Shown here: positions 21,168 through 30,264 of the stretch, in pieces
Layout: every line of letters starts with the position of its first letter
Position numbering within the stretch: position 1 is the stretch's first letter
NCBI RefSeq assembly: GCF_014197755.1
Contig: NZ_JACIGE010000002.1
Location: forward strand, 248,001 to 312,000
Origin: Rhodocyclus tenuis
GTDB taxonomy: Bacteria; Pseudomonadota; Gammaproteobacteria; Burkholderiales; Rhodocyclaceae
DNA: 64,000 nucleotides
Reading direction: 5' to 3'
Notes under the pieces: model-generated
Databases searched by the model: none
Told to the model about the DNA's origin: nothing
Seen by the model: the letters and a program-made list of their open reading frames with translations, nothing else
Translations under genes and position numbers: made by a program

Positions 21168-21944
21168 ATGAACACCAGCACACCGCTGCTCGAAACGCGC
21201 GCGCTCAAGGTGAGCATCGCCGGCAAGCCGGTCTGCGACGCGCTCGATCTCAAGCTTGCCGCCGGCGAACGTCTGGCCATCCTCGGTCGCAACGGCGCCG
21301 GCAAGACGACGCTGCTGACAACGCTGGCCGGGCTGCGCGCGCCGGCCAGCGGCGAGCTGCTGCTGGCCGGCCAGACTTACGCCGCGCTCGGTCCGCGCCA
21401 GTCGGCGCGCTGCCGCGGCTGGCTGGCGCAGCAACGCGAAGACGCCTTCGGTTCGACCGCGCTGGAAACCGCGCTTACCGGCCGTCATCCGCATCTCGGC
21501 CGCTGGCACTGGGAATCGGCCGACGACGCCGACATCGCGCGGCAGGCGCTCGCCGCCGTCGGTCTGCAGGGCTTCGAAGCGCGCGACGTACTCACGCTGT
21601 CCGGTGGCGAACGCCAGCGACTGGCCGTTGCCACGCTGCTGGCGCAGGCGCCGCAGCTCTATCTGCTCGACGAACCGATCGCGCACCTCGACCTCAACCA
21701 CCAGATCGCGCTGCTCGAACTCTTCGCCAGCGCCGCCCAAGACGGCGTCGCCGTCGCCATGTCGCTGCACGATCCCGGCCTCGCGCTGCGCTTTGCCGAC
21801 CGCGCGCTGCTGCTCCACGGCGACGGCCGTGCCGAGGAAGGTCCGGTTGCGGCAATGCTCACCGCCGAGCGTCTGTCGGCGCTCTACCAGCACCCCTTGC
21901 TTGCCGCCAATATCGATGGCCGCAGCTGTTTCATCCCGCGCTAA
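21168..21944 (+). CDS. btuD: Vitamin B12 ABC transporter ATPase
   Basis: ATP-binding subunit, 258 residues: Walker A GRNGAGKTT at 40-48, signature LSGGERQR, Walker B LYLLDEPIAHLD and a switch His in SLHDPGLA. The frame is open far upstream inside btuB/btuC; the ATG at 21168, three bases after the btuC stop, gives the normal length. No btuF periplasmic binding protein is in the cluster. Confidence 0.93.
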   Translation: MNTSTPLLETRALKVSIAGKPVCDALDLKLAAGERLAILGRNGAGKTTLLTTLAGLRAPASGELLLAGQTYAALGPRQSARCRGWLAQQREDAFGSTALETALTGRHPHLGRWHWESADDADIARQALAAVGLQGFEARDVLTLSGGERQRLAVATLLAQAPQLYLLDEPIAHLDLNHQIALLELFASAAQDGVAVAMSLHDPGLALRFADRALLLHGDGRAEEGPVAAMLTAERLSALYQHPLLAANIDGRSCFIPR

Positions 21945-21951
21945 GCGAACC

Positions 21952-23277
21952 ATGAACACCACCACTGCCTGCCCGGCGCTATTCATCGCCGCCCCCGCTT
22001 CCGGCCAGGGCAAGACGACGATCGTCGCCGCGCTGGCGCGCCTGCACACGCGACTCGGCCGGCGCGTGCGCGTGTTCAAGTGCGGCCCGGACTTTCTCGA
22101 CCCTCAGATCCACCGCGTCGCCGCCGGCGCCGACTGTTACAACCTCGACCTGTGGATGTGCGGCGAGGCCGACGGCGCCTGGCGGCTCGCCGCCGCAGCC
22201 AGGGAATCCGACCTGATCCTGGTCGAAGGCGTGATGGGCCTCTACGACGGCGAGCCCTCGGGTGCCGAGATCGCCGCGCGCTTCGGACTGCCGATCCTCG
22301 CCGTGATCAACGGCGCGTCGATGGCCGCCACCTTCGGCGCCATCGCGCACGGTCTCAAGCACTACCGGCCGGGAACGAACCTCGTCGGCGCGCTGGCCAA
22401 CCGTGTCGCCGGCGAACGCCACGCCGAACTGCTGCGCGCCGGACTGCCGGCCGACATCGACTGGTACGGTTCACTGGCACGCGATGCCGACAGCGCGCTG
22501 CCCGAACGCCATCTCGGCCTGCTGCCGGCCGGCGAAATTGCCGAACTCGACGCACGCCTCGACCGTCTCGCCGACCTGCTGGCGCCCACCGCCGCGGCGA
22601 CACTGCCGCCGCCGCTCGATTTCTCGCGCATCGCCGCCAGCCGGGCGCCGGCGATTGCCGGGCTGCTCGCCGGCCGGCGCATCGCCGTCGCGCGCGACGC
22701 CGCCTTCTGCTTCCTCTACCCGGCCAACCTCGACTGCCTGCGCGCACTCGGTGCGACGCTCGTCTTCTTCTCGCCGCTGGCCGGCGAAGCGCTGCCCGAC
22801 TGCGACGCGGTGTGGCTGCCCGGCGGTTACCCCGAACTGCACGGCGAACGCCTCGCGGCGCAGAGCGCGCTGTGGTCGGCGCTGGCCGCGCATGTCGCCG
22901 CCGGCAAGCCGCTGCTCGCCGAATGCGGCGGCATGATGACGCTGTTCGCCGGCATCACCGATGGCGACGGCCGACGCCACGCCATGGCCGGACTGCTGCC
23001 CGGCGAGATTTTCATGCAGCGCCGGCTCGCAGCGCTCGGCATGTGCGCCGCACGGTTGCCGGTGGCTGCCGGCGAAGCGACTGCCGACGACGAACTGCGC
23101 GGCCACAGCTTCCACTATTCTCGCGCCGAAACGCCGCTGACGCCGTTCGCCCGCGCGCTGCGCGCCGATGGCCGGCCGGGCGAGGCGATCTACCGCCAGC
23201 AGCGGCTGACGGCGAGCTACATGCACTTCTACTTTCCGTCAAATCCGCGCGCCGCTGCGCAACTGTTCCTGCCGTAA
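21952..23277 (+). CDS. cobB: Cobyrinate a,c-diamide synthase
   Basis: Glutamine-dependent amidation of the a and c side chains of cobyrinate (CobB/CbiA). The 441-residue protein has an N-terminal P-loop-like APASGQGKTT at 14-23, the KCGPDFLDP segment and a C-terminal class I glutamine-amidotransferase domain with nucleophile Cys in ECGGMM. The ATG follows the btuD stop by 7 bp. No other corrin-ring gene is in the window, so it either completes a pathway encoded elsewhere or serves salvage of incomplete corrinoids. Confidence 0.93.
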   Translation: MNTTTACPALFIAAPASGQGKTTIVAALARLHTRLGRRVRVFKCGPDFLDPQIHRVAAGADCYNLDLWMCGEADGAWRLAAAARESDLILVEGVMGLYDGEPSGAEIAARFGLPILAVINGASMAATFGAIAHGLKHYRPGTNLVGALANRVAGERHAELLRAGLPADIDWYGSLARDADSALPERHLGLLPAGEIAELDARLDRLADLLAPTAAATLPPPLDFSRIAASRAPAIAGLLAGRRIAVARDAAFCFLYPANLDCLRALGATLVFFSPLAGEALPDCDAVWLPGGYPELHGERLAAQSALWSALAAHVAAGKPLLAECGGMMTLFAGITDGDGRRHAMAGLLPGEIFMQRRLAALGMCAARLPVAAGEATADDELRGHSFHYSRAETPLTPFARALRADGRPGEAIYRQQRLTASYMHFYFPSNPRAAAQLFLP

Positions 23278-23289
23278 ACGAGACTCCAG

Positions 23290-24048
23290 ATGAATACCTC
23301 CGCAAATTCCAACGACACCGTTCCGGCAGCCGCCAAGAACGCGCCGGCAGCCCGGAACGACACGCCGAACGCCGACCGCTACAGCGATGCCGAGATCGCC
23401 GCGCTGTGGCGCGCGCTGCGCGAACGCCGCGACATGCGCCATTTCGTCGCCGACGCACTGCCCGAAGGCACGCTCGAGCGTCTCGTCGAAGCCGCGCATC
23501 TGGCGCCCTCGGTCGGCTTCATGCAGCCCTGGCGCTTCATCCGCATCCGCAGCCGCGAGCAGCGCGAGCGCATCCACGCGCTGGTCGAAGCCGAGCGCCT
23601 GCGCACGGCGGAGCTGCTGCCCTCGCGCAACGATGAGTTCCGCGCAGTCAAGATCGAGGGCATCCTCGACTGCGCCGAAGTGCTCGTCGCCTGCCTGATG
23701 CCGGGGCGCGAAGCGCACATCGTCGGCCGGCGCACGCTGCCCGAGATGGACGTCGCCTCGCTCGGCTGTGCCATCCAGAACATGTGGCTGGCGGCACGCA
23801 CCGAAGGCATCGGTCTTGGCTGGGTGTCGTTCTACGACCCCGACGCGCTCGCCGCCCTGCTCGAGCTCCCCGCCGGCGCCCGCCCGCTCGCCGTGCTCTG
23901 CATCGGCCGCGTGCGCGAGTTCTACCCGCGGCCGATGTTCGAGGACGCCGGCTGGGGCCGTCGCCTGCCGCTCGCATCGCTACTTTTCGAAGAACGTTGG
24001 CCGGCCGACGCCGACGCGCTGCAGACGACGACGCCACCGGCCTATTGA
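23290..24048 (+). CDS. bluB: 5,6-dimethylbenzimidazole synthase BluB
   Basis: Oxygen-dependent fragmentation of FMNH2 to 5,6-dimethylbenzimidazole, the lower ligand of cobalamin. The 252-residue protein has a nitroreductase-like fold; RRDMRHF near 50-56, HLAPSVGFMQPWRF near 72-85 and GLGWVSFYDP near 176-185 are typical BluB features. About 35 disordered residues precede the domain. It is 12 bp after cobB and last in the riboswitch operon. Confidence 0.93.
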   Translation: MNTSANSNDTVPAAAKNAPAARNDTPNADRYSDAEIAALWRALRERRDMRHFVADALPEGTLERLVEAAHLAPSVGFMQPWRFIRIRSREQRERIHALVEAERLRTAELLPSRNDEFRAVKIEGILDCAEVLVACLMPGREAHIVGRRTLPEMDVASLGCAIQNMWLAARTEGIGLGWVSFYDPDALAALLELPAGARPLAVLCIGRVREFYPRPMFEDAGWGRRLPLASLLFEERWPADADALQTTTPPAY

Positions 24049-24102
24049 GCCCATCGGCATGGCGGCGGCGGTGCCATCGGGAAGACGCGCCCGGCGCCGA
24101 TT

Positions 24103-24116
24103 TTGACTCTGGTCAA
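24103..24116 (+). promoter_or_regulatory. FNR/ANR-type palindrome upstream of ccmA
   Basis: TTGAC-TCTG-GTCAA is a perfect 5-bp inverted repeat with a 4-bp spacer, matching the TTGAY-N4-RTCAA pattern of FNR/ANR/DNR sites. If CAATAA at 24141-24146 is the -10, the site is centred near -42, the class II activator position. Its TTGACT could also serve as a -35 with TAAACT at 24125-24130 (16-bp spacer). Confidence 0.5.
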
Positions 24117-24177
24117 TCCAAGGCTAAACTCGCGCCTGCACAATAACGCCCGATGGTTTTCCCGGACCCTTAGCCGC

Positions 24178-24795
24178 ATGCTCGAAGCGTCGAATCTGGA
24201 GTGCGTACGCGGCGAGCGCCGCCTGTTTGCCGGCGTCGGTTTTCGCCTCGACGCGGGCGAACTGCTGTCTCTGCAGGGGGCCAACGGCTCCGGCAAGACC
24301 AGCCTGCTGCGCATGCTCTGCGGCCTGACCGCGCCGGCCGCCGGCGAAATCCGCTGGCGCGGGCAAGCGACGGCCAAGCTCGGCGGCGAATTCCGCGCCG
24401 AGCTCTGTTACCTCGGACACCACAACGCGATCAAGGAAGAGCTGACGCCGCTCGAGAACCTGCTCACCTCGGCCCGGCTCGCCGGCGAGCCGCTGGCTGA
24501 GGACAATGCGCTCGACGCGCTGGAAACGGTTGGACTCGCCGGCCGCGAAGACCTCGCCTGCCGTTACCTGTCGCAAGGGCAGAAGCGGCGCGTCGCGCTG
24601 GCGCGGCTGGTGCATGAGCGGCGCGCGCTGTGGATCCTCGATGAGCCTTACGTCGCGCTCGACGTTGCCGCGGTCGACATGGTCGCCGGCCTGATCGGCG
24701 CGCACCTGCAACGCGGCGGGCTGGCCGTACTGACGACACACCAGCCGGTGGCCGTCGCCGCCGGCAGCATCCGCGAACTGCGGCTGGGCAGCTGA
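24178..24795 (+). CDS. ccmA: Haem exporter ATPase CcmA
   Basis: ATPase of the CcmABCD complex that drives release of holo-CcmE in system I cytochrome c maturation. The 205-residue protein has Walker A GANGSGKT at 34-41, signature LSQGQKRR and Walker B WILDEPYVALD. An open extension upstream overlaps the promoter region, so the ATG at 24178 is preferred; it gives the usual CcmA length. First gene of ccmABCDEFGHI. Confidence 0.95.
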   Translation: MLEASNLECVRGERRLFAGVGFRLDAGELLSLQGANGSGKTSLLRMLCGLTAPAAGEIRWRGQATAKLGGEFRAELCYLGHHNAIKEELTPLENLLTSARLAGEPLAEDNALDALETVGLAGREDLACRYLSQGQKRRVALARLVHERRALWILDEPYVALDVAAVDMVAGLIGAHLQRGGLAVLTTHQPVAVAAGSIRELRLGS

Positions 24796-24796
24796 G

Positions 24797-25465
24797 ATGC
24801 TCGCGCTACTCAAAACGGTCGTCGCCCGCGACCTGCGCCTGGCCATGCGCCGGCAGGCCGACATCGTTTCAGCGCTGTTCTTCTTCATCATCGTCGTCAG
24901 CCTGTTCCCGCTCGGCGTCGGCCCGGAAGCCGATCTGCTGCGTCGGCTGGCGCCCGGCGTGCTCTGGGTGGCGGCCTTGCTGGCGACGATGCTCTCCTTG
25001 CCACGGCTCTTCGCCGACGATTTCCGCGACGGCACGCTCGAACAACTGGCGCTCGGACCGCAGCCGCTGGCCGTCGCCGTGTTCGGCAAGACGTTGGCGC
25101 ACTGGCTGTCGTCGGGACTGCCACTGACCCTGCTCTCGCCGCTGATCGGCGCGCAGTTCGACCTGCCGGCCGACGCCGTGTGGATGCTGGTGCTGGCGCT
25201 CTTGATCGGCACACCGGCACTGTCGGCGATCGGTGCCATCGGTGCGGCGCTGACGCTCGGCCTGCGCGGCGGCGGTGTTTTGCTGTCACTGCTGGTGCTG
25301 CCGTTGTACATTCCGGTGTTGATCTTCGGCGCCGGCGCGGTCGACGCGACGGCCGGCGGGCTCGGCGCGCAGGCGCACCTGTCGGTGCTCGGCGCGCTCT
25401 CGCTCGCTGGCCTGTTCTTTGCGCCGTGGGCCACTGCCGCCGCCCTGCGCGTGGCTCTTGAATGA
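24797..25465 (+). CDS. ccmB: Cytochrome c maturation membrane protein CcmB
   Basis: Membrane partner of CcmA, 222 residues with six hydrophobic segments. It begins two bases after the ccmA stop. The N-terminal VVARDLRLAMRRQADIV and the FADDFRDGTLEQL loop are typical CcmB features. Confidence 0.95.
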   Translation: MLALLKTVVARDLRLAMRRQADIVSALFFFIIVVSLFPLGVGPEADLLRRLAPGVLWVAALLATMLSLPRLFADDFRDGTLEQLALGPQPLAVAVFGKTLAHWLSSGLPLTLLSPLIGAQFDLPADAVWMLVLALLIGTPALSAIGAIGAALTLGLRGGGVLLSLLVLPLYIPVLIFGAGAVDATAGGLGAQAHLSVLGALSLAGLFFAPWATAAALRVALE

Positions 25466-25478
25466 TGCGAAGGATGCA

Positions 25479-26237
25479 ATGAATAACCGTCTGCTCAACT
25501 GGTTCAAATTTGCCTCGCCGCAAAGCTTCTTCCCGCTCGCCGGGAAAATGATTCCGGGTTTCTGGGCGCTCGCCGTGATCTTCGGCGTCGCCGGCCTCTA
25601 TCTCGGTTTCTTCGTTGCGCCGACCGATGCGCAGCAGGGCGAGGGCTACCGCATCATCTTCCTGCACGTTCCGGCAGCGTGGATGTCGATGTTCATCTAC
25701 CTGGTGATGGCTTTCTGGGCGGCAATCGGCCTGATCTACAAGACGCGCCTGTCGGGAATGATGGCCAGCGCGCTGGCGCCGACCGGCGCCATGTTCACCT
25801 TTCTCGCGCTGTGGACCGGCGCCTTCTGGGGCAAGCCGATGTGGGGCGCCTGGTGGGTGTGGGACGCACGGCTGACCTCCGAACTGATCCTGTTCTTCCT
25901 CTACATCGGCTTCATCGCGCTGCAGGCGGCGATCGACGATCCGCGCCGTGCCGACAAGGCCGGTGCCATCCTCGCGCTGGTCGGCGTGGTGAACATCCCG
26001 ATCATCTATTTCTCGGTGAAATGGTGGAACACGCTGCATCAGGGCGCTTCGGTCAGCCTGACGAAAGCACCGTCGATGGCGCAGACGATGCTGCTGGCCA
26101 TGCTGCTCTGCGCGCTGGCGTTCTGGATGTACAGCGTCGCCGTCGCGCTGATGCGCGTGCGCGGAATCATCCTCGAACGCGAACGCAACAGCGAGTGGGT
26201 GAAACAGCAGGTGACGATGGCTGCCGCCGGCCGCTGA
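25479..26237 (+). CDS. ccmC: Haem-handling protein CcmC
   Basis: Delivers haem to CcmE. The 252-residue, six-helix protein has the haem-ligand His63 in FLHVPAAW and the tryptophan-rich WWVWDARLT motif at 125-133, the periplasmic haem platform of the family. A 20-codon upward extension overlaps ccmB; the ATG at 25479 with AGGATG upstream is preferred. Confidence 0.95.
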   Translation: MNNRLLNWFKFASPQSFFPLAGKMIPGFWALAVIFGVAGLYLGFFVAPTDAQQGEGYRIIFLHVPAAWMSMFIYLVMAFWAAIGLIYKTRLSGMMASALAPTGAMFTFLALWTGAFWGKPMWGAWWVWDARLTSELILFFLYIGFIALQAAIDDPRRADKAGAILALVGVVNIPIIYFSVKWWNTLHQGASVSLTKAPSMAQTMLLAMLLCALAFWMYSVAVALMRVRGIILERERNSEWVKQQVTMAAAGR

Positions 26238-26308
26238 ACGCGACCAGCAGAATCTGCAAGAACGGCTCGCCGCGTCCGACGGCGCGCCGCAACCAAGGAA
26301 AGTGCGCA

Positions 26309-26509
26309 ATGGTCTGGAACAGCTTTTCCGATTTTCTGGCAATGGGCGGCTACGGCCTGTACGTCTGGGGCTCGGTCGGCGCGACGGCGCTGCTGATGAT
26401 GCTTGAGCCGATCATCATCGCGCGGCGCAACAGCGCGCTGACGACGCAACTGCAGCGCCAGTTCCGCGCCGAGCGCAATCAGCACACGCAGCGCAGGAGT
26501 CCGGCATGA
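26309..26509 (+). CDS. ccmD: Cytochrome c maturation small protein CcmD
   Basis: A 66-residue single-span protein that links CcmE release to CcmABC. The family pattern is clear: [14 protein letters not shown] followed by one hydrophobic segment and a basic tail. AAGGAAAG precedes the ATG. Its stop overlaps the ccmE start in an ATGA junction. Confidence 0.92.
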   Translation: MVWNSFSDFLAMGGYGLYVWGSVGATALLMMLEPIIIARRNSALTTQLQRQFRAERNQHTQRRSPA

Positions 26510-26970
26510 AAGCGCGTCAGCAACGCATCGCCCTGATCGTCGGCGGCCTCGCCGTGCTCGGCATCGCCGCCGCGCTGGTCCTCAACGCCTTCCAGAGCAA
26601 TCTCGTCTTCTTCTTCTCGCCGACGCAGGTCGCCTCGGGCGAAGCGCCGAAGGACCGCGTCTTCCGCATCGGCGGCATGGTCAAGGAAGGCTCGCTGACG
26701 CGCGAGGCCGACGGCGTCACCATGCGCTTCGTCGTCACCGACACGGCGCGCGAGATGACCGTCAACTACAAGGGCATCCTTCCCGACCTGTTCAAGGAGG
26801 GCAAGGGTGTCGTCGCGCAGGGCAAGCTCGGCGCGGGCGATGTATTCGTCGCCAGCGAAGTGCTCGCCAAGCACGACGAGAACTACATGCCGCCGGAAGC
26901 CGCCAAGGCGCTCGACGATGCCGGCAGCCGCGCGGTCAACGAAAAGGCCTCGCACAGCCTGAAGCAATAG
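26506..26970 (+). CDS. ccmE: Haem chaperone CcmE
   Basis: Periplasmic, membrane-anchored chaperone that binds haem covalently before transfer to apocytochromes. 154 residues: signal anchor at 8-28, OB-fold domain, and the haem-binding HDENY motif with His123 and Tyr127. It is translationally coupled to ccmD. Confidence 0.96.
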   Translation: MKARQQRIALIVGGLAVLGIAAALVLNAFQSNLVFFFSPTQVASGEAPKDRVFRIGGMVKEGSLTREADGVTMRFVVTDTAREMTVNYKGILPDLFKEGKGVVAQGKLGAGDVFVASEVLAKHDENYMPPEAAKALDDAGSRAVNEKASHSLKQ

Positions 26971-27012
26971 GCGCTGCCACCGCAAGCGCCCGAACCACAA
27001 CCGGATGAACGC

Positions 27013-29004
27013 ATGATTCCTGAACTCGGCCACTTCGCGCTGATTGCCGCTCTCTGCATCGCGCTGACGCTGGGCACGCTGTCGCTGGTCGGCGCGCACC
27101 GCAACCGGCAGGCGTGGATCGCACTGGCGCGGCCGGCGACCTTCGCTTTCACGCTGATGCTGATCGCCGCCTACGCCTGTCTCACCACGGCCTTCGTGAA
27201 CAACGACTTCTCGGTGCTCTACGTCGCCCAGCACTCGAACTCGCTGCTGCCGCTGACCTACCGCGTCGCCGCCGTCTGGGGCGGCCACGAGGGTTCGCTG
27301 CTGCTGTGGGCGCTGATGCTGGCGCTGTGGATGCTGGCCGTCGCGATCTTCTCGCGCGACTTGCCCGAACGCATGCGCGCGCGCGTGCTCGGCACGCTCG
27401 GCCTCGTTGCCGCCGGTTTCCTGCTGTTCATCCTGATCACCTCGAACCCCTTCGAGCGCCTGCTGCCGGGCGCCGAGGAAGGGCGCGACCTCAACCCGCT
27501 GCTGCAGGACCCCGGCCTCGTCATTCACCCACCGATGCTGTACATGGGTTACGTCGGCTTCTCGGTGGCCTACGCCTTCGCCGTCGCCGCGCTGCTCTCG
27601 GGCAACCTCGACGCCGCCTGGGCGCGCTGGTCGCGGCCATGGACCACCGCCGCCTGGGTGTTCCTCACCATCGGCATCGCGCTCGGCTCATGGTGGGCTT
27701 ACTACGAACTCGGCTGGGGCGGCTGGTGGTTCTGGGATCCGGTCGAGAACGCCTCGTTCATGCCCTGGCTGGTCGGCACGGCGCTGGTGCACTCGCTGGC
27801 AGTCACCGAAAAACGCGGCAGCTTCAAGAACTGGACGGTGCTGCTGGCAATTTCAGCGTTCTCGCTCTCGCTGCTCGGCACCTTCCTCGTCCGTTCCGGC
27901 GTACTCAGCTCGGTACACGCCTTCGCCACCGATCCGGGCCGCGGCATCTTCATCCTCGGCTTCCTCGTCGCCGTCATCGGTTCGTCGCTCGCGCTGTTTG
28001 CCTGGCGCGCGCCAAACATCGGCCTCGGCGGCCGCTTCGGCCTGCTCTCGCGCGAATCGCTGCTGCTCACCAACAACGTGCTGCTGGTCGTCGCCTGCGC
28101 TTCGGTGCTGCTCGGCACGCTCTACCCACTGGCGGTCGACGCGCTCGGCCTGGGCAAGCTGTCGGTCGGCCCGCCCTACTTCGACACGGTCTTTGCGCCG
28201 TTGATGGCGCCAGCGCTGTTCCTCATCGGCGTCGGCCCGTTCGCGCGCTGGAAGAAGGCTTCGGCCGGCGAGCTGGTGCGCACGCTGCGCGTCGCCTTCG
28301 TCGTCGCTGCCGTCGTCGGCATCGCCATTCCCTTTTTCTACGGCAGCTGGTCGCCGCTGGTTGCCTGCGGCCTGCTGCTGGCGGCGTGGATCGCGCTGAC
28401 CGTGTTCCTCGGCATCTTCCAGCGCGCACAGGCGACGCGTGCCGGCGGCTCCTTCGCCGCCGCCCTGGCGCGCCAGCCGAAAAGCTTCTACGGCATGCAG
28501 CTGGCGCACCTCGGCATTGCCGTCTTCGTCGTCGGCGTAAGCATGGTCAAGGGCTACGAACAGGAAAAGGACGTGCGCATGGAGTTCGGCGACCACGTCG
28601 AGGTTGCCGGCTACACCTTCACCTTCAAGGGCGTCAGCCAGCAACAGGGCGCCAACTATCTGGCGCTGGTCGGCGAAGTCGAGCTGTCGCGCGACGGCAA
28701 GGTGCTGCGCACGCTCTCCCCGGAAAAGCGCAACTATGTGTCGTCGTCGATGCCGATGACCGAAGCGGCGATCGACTCGGGCTTGCTGCGCGACGTCTAT
28801 GTTTCGCTCGGCGAACCGATCGACCGCAGCAATCCGGGTGGCGCCTGGGCGGTACGCGTCTATTACAAGCCTTTCGTCGACTGGATCTGGGGCGGCTGCG
28901 GCCTGATGGCGCTGGGCGGCCTGCTGGCCATGCTCGACCGTCGCTACCGCCTGCGCGCGCGCGCCGCCGCGCCGGCATCGGCGACGCAGATGCAGGGCGC
29001 CTGA
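27013..29004 (+). CDS. ccmF: Haem lyase subunit CcmF
   Basis: Core of the system I haem lyase that attaches haem to CXXCH cysteines. The 663-residue polytopic protein has the WWD domain (LGWGGWWFWDPVENASF, about 233-249) and conserved His residues, including one in IHPPMLYMGY near 172. It sits in normal order between ccmE and ccmG. Confidence 0.96.
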   Translation: MIPELGHFALIAALCIALTLGTLSLVGAHRNRQAWIALARPATFAFTLMLIAAYACLTTAFVNNDFSVLYVAQHSNSLLPLTYRVAAVWGGHEGSLLLWALMLALWMLAVAIFSRDLPERMRARVLGTLGLVAAGFLLFILITSNPFERLLPGAEEGRDLNPLLQDPGLVIHPPMLYMGYVGFSVAYAFAVAALLSGNLDAAWARWSRPWTTAAWVFLTIGIALGSWWAYYELGWGGWWFWDPVENASFMPWLVGTALVHSLAVTEKRGSFKNWTVLLAISAFSLSLLGTFLVRSGVLSSVHAFATDPGRGIFILGFLVAVIGSSLALFAWRAPNIGLGGRFGLLSRESLLLTNNVLLVVACASVLLGTLYPLAVDALGLGKLSVGPPYFDTVFAPLMAPALFLIGVGPFARWKKASAGELVRTLRVAFVVAAVVGIAIPFFYGSWSPLVACGLLLAAWIALTVFLGIFQRAQATRAGGSFAAALARQPKSFYGMQLAHLGIAVFVVGVSMVKGYEQEKDVRMEFGDHVEVAGYTFTFKGVSQQQGANYLALVGEVELSRDGKVLRTLSPEKRNYVSSSMPMTEAAIDSGLLRDVYVSLGEPIDRSNPGGAWAVRVYYKPFVDWIWGGCGLMALGGLLAMLDRRYRLRARAAAPASATQMQGA

Positions 29005-29110
29005 GCATGGGCGACCTGCCGCAGCGCGCTTCGCCGCGCCTGCCCGCCCCCTTCGTTTCCGCCTGCCGGCCGTCGCGTCGGCGCGCACTCCGTTTCGGGA
29101 GACAAGCCGC

Positions 29111-29695
29111 ATGAACAAGTTCCTCTGGCCGCTCGTCGGCTTTGCCGTCCTCGTTGCCCTGCTCGGCGTCGGGCTGACGCTCAACCCGCGCGATGTGCCC
29201 TCGCCGCTGGTCGGCAAGCCGGCGCCGGCGTTCACGCTGAAACAGCTCGGTGCAGCCGACCAGACCTTCTCGCCGCAGGACCTGCGCGGCAAGGTGTGGC
29301 TGCTCAACGTCTGGGCCTCGTGGTGCGTTTCCTGCCGGCAGGAGCATCCGCTGCTGGTCGAATTCGGCAAGAAGCAGGCGGTGCCGCTGATCGGCCTCAA
29401 CTACAAGGAATTGCGTGGCGACGGTGGCGTCGACATGAGCCGCATCGGCGCCGACGACGAGGAAAGGCAGGCACGGCAGCGCGCTGCCGGCTGGCTGGAA
29501 GCGCACGGCAATCCGTACACGCTGACCGCGCTCGACCTCGACGGCCGCGTTGGCATCGACTACGGCGTCTATGGCGTTCCCGAGACCTACGTCATCGACA
29601 AGGCCGGCATCATCCGCCTCAAGCACACCGGGCCGCTGACGCCCGAGGCCCTCTCCGGCAAGATCATGCCGCTGGTGGCGGAGCTGTCGAAATGA
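29111..29695 (+). CDS. ccmG: Thiol-disulfide oxidoreductase CcmG (DsbE)
   Basis: Membrane-anchored thioredoxin-like protein that reduces apocytochrome cysteines. 194 residues: N-terminal anchor at 6-22, thioredoxin fold with active site WCVSC (Cys72, Cys75), and the GVYGVPETYVIDK cis-Pro loop. The stop overlaps the ccmH start in an ATGA junction. Confidence 0.94.
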   Translation: MNKFLWPLVGFAVLVALLGVGLTLNPRDVPSPLVGKPAPAFTLKQLGAADQTFSPQDLRGKVWLLNVWASWCVSCRQEHPLLVEFGKKQAVPLIGLNYKELRGDGGVDMSRIGADDEERQARQRAAGWLEAHGNPYTLTALDLDGRVGIDYGVYGVPETYVIDKAGIIRLKHTGPLTPEALSGKIMPLVAELSK

Positions 29696-30264
29696 GGCGC
29701 GGCTGGCAGACGTCCGCGCTGACCTCTGCGCGCTCGCTGCTGCGCGCACTGCTCTTCGCCGCCCCCGTGCTCGCCATCGGCGCGCTGCTGCCGCCACTGC
29801 AGCCGCTGCTGGCGCCGGCGGCAGTAGCCAACGAGGCAGCGCCGCTCGTCGCCGACGAGGTGACCGAGAAGCGCCTGCTGGCGATTTCCGAGGAACTGCG
29901 CTGCCTCGTCTGCCAGAACGAAACGCTGGCCGCCTCGCAGGCCGAACTCGCCAATGATCTGCGCCGTGAGATCCGCGGCCTGATCAAGGACGGCAAGAGC
30001 GACGCCGAGATCATGGACTTCCTGGTCAGCCGCTACGGTGATTTCGTGCGTTACCGGCCGCCGCTGAAGAGCTCGACGCTGCTGCTCTGGCTCGGCCCGG
30101 CGGCACTGTTGCTGATCGGCATCTTCGCGCTGTTCCGCTATCTGCGCCAACGCAACGTCGCCATCGCCGCGACGCCGCTATCGGCCGACGAAGCGCGTCG
30201 CGCCGACGCGCTGCTCAACGCCGGCAGCGCGGACAACAGCGACCAACACGGCAACAAGTCATGA
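29692..30264 (+). CDS. ccmH: Cytochrome c maturation protein CcmH
   Basis: Short CcmH/CcmL-type protein of 190 residues. The redox motif is LRCLVCQN (Cys71, Cys74), followed by RREIRGLIKDGKSDAEI and a C-terminal membrane helix. It receives the apocytochrome for the CcmFH(I) lyase. The N-terminal extension of about 40 residues before the mature domain is longer than usual but includes the signal segment. It overlaps both neighbours by 4 bp. Confidence 0.94.
   Translation: MRRGWQTSALTSARSLLRALLFAAPVLAIGALLPPLQPLLAPAAVANEAAPLVADEVTEKRLLAISEELRCLVCQNETLAASQAELANDLRREIRGLIKDGKSDAEIMDFLVSRYGDFVRYRPPLKSSTLLLWLGPAALLLIGIFALFRYLRQRNVAIAATPLSADEARRADALLNAGSADNSDQHGNKS

Noticed and set aside
19123-21183. 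686-codon open frame antisense to btuB/btuC
   Set aside because: Gln/Arg/Asp-rich translation without homology features; shadow of genes on the plus strand.
24049-24100. Possible terminator after bluB
   Set aside because: The arms around CCCATCGG and CCATCGGG mismatch in the middle and no T run follows.
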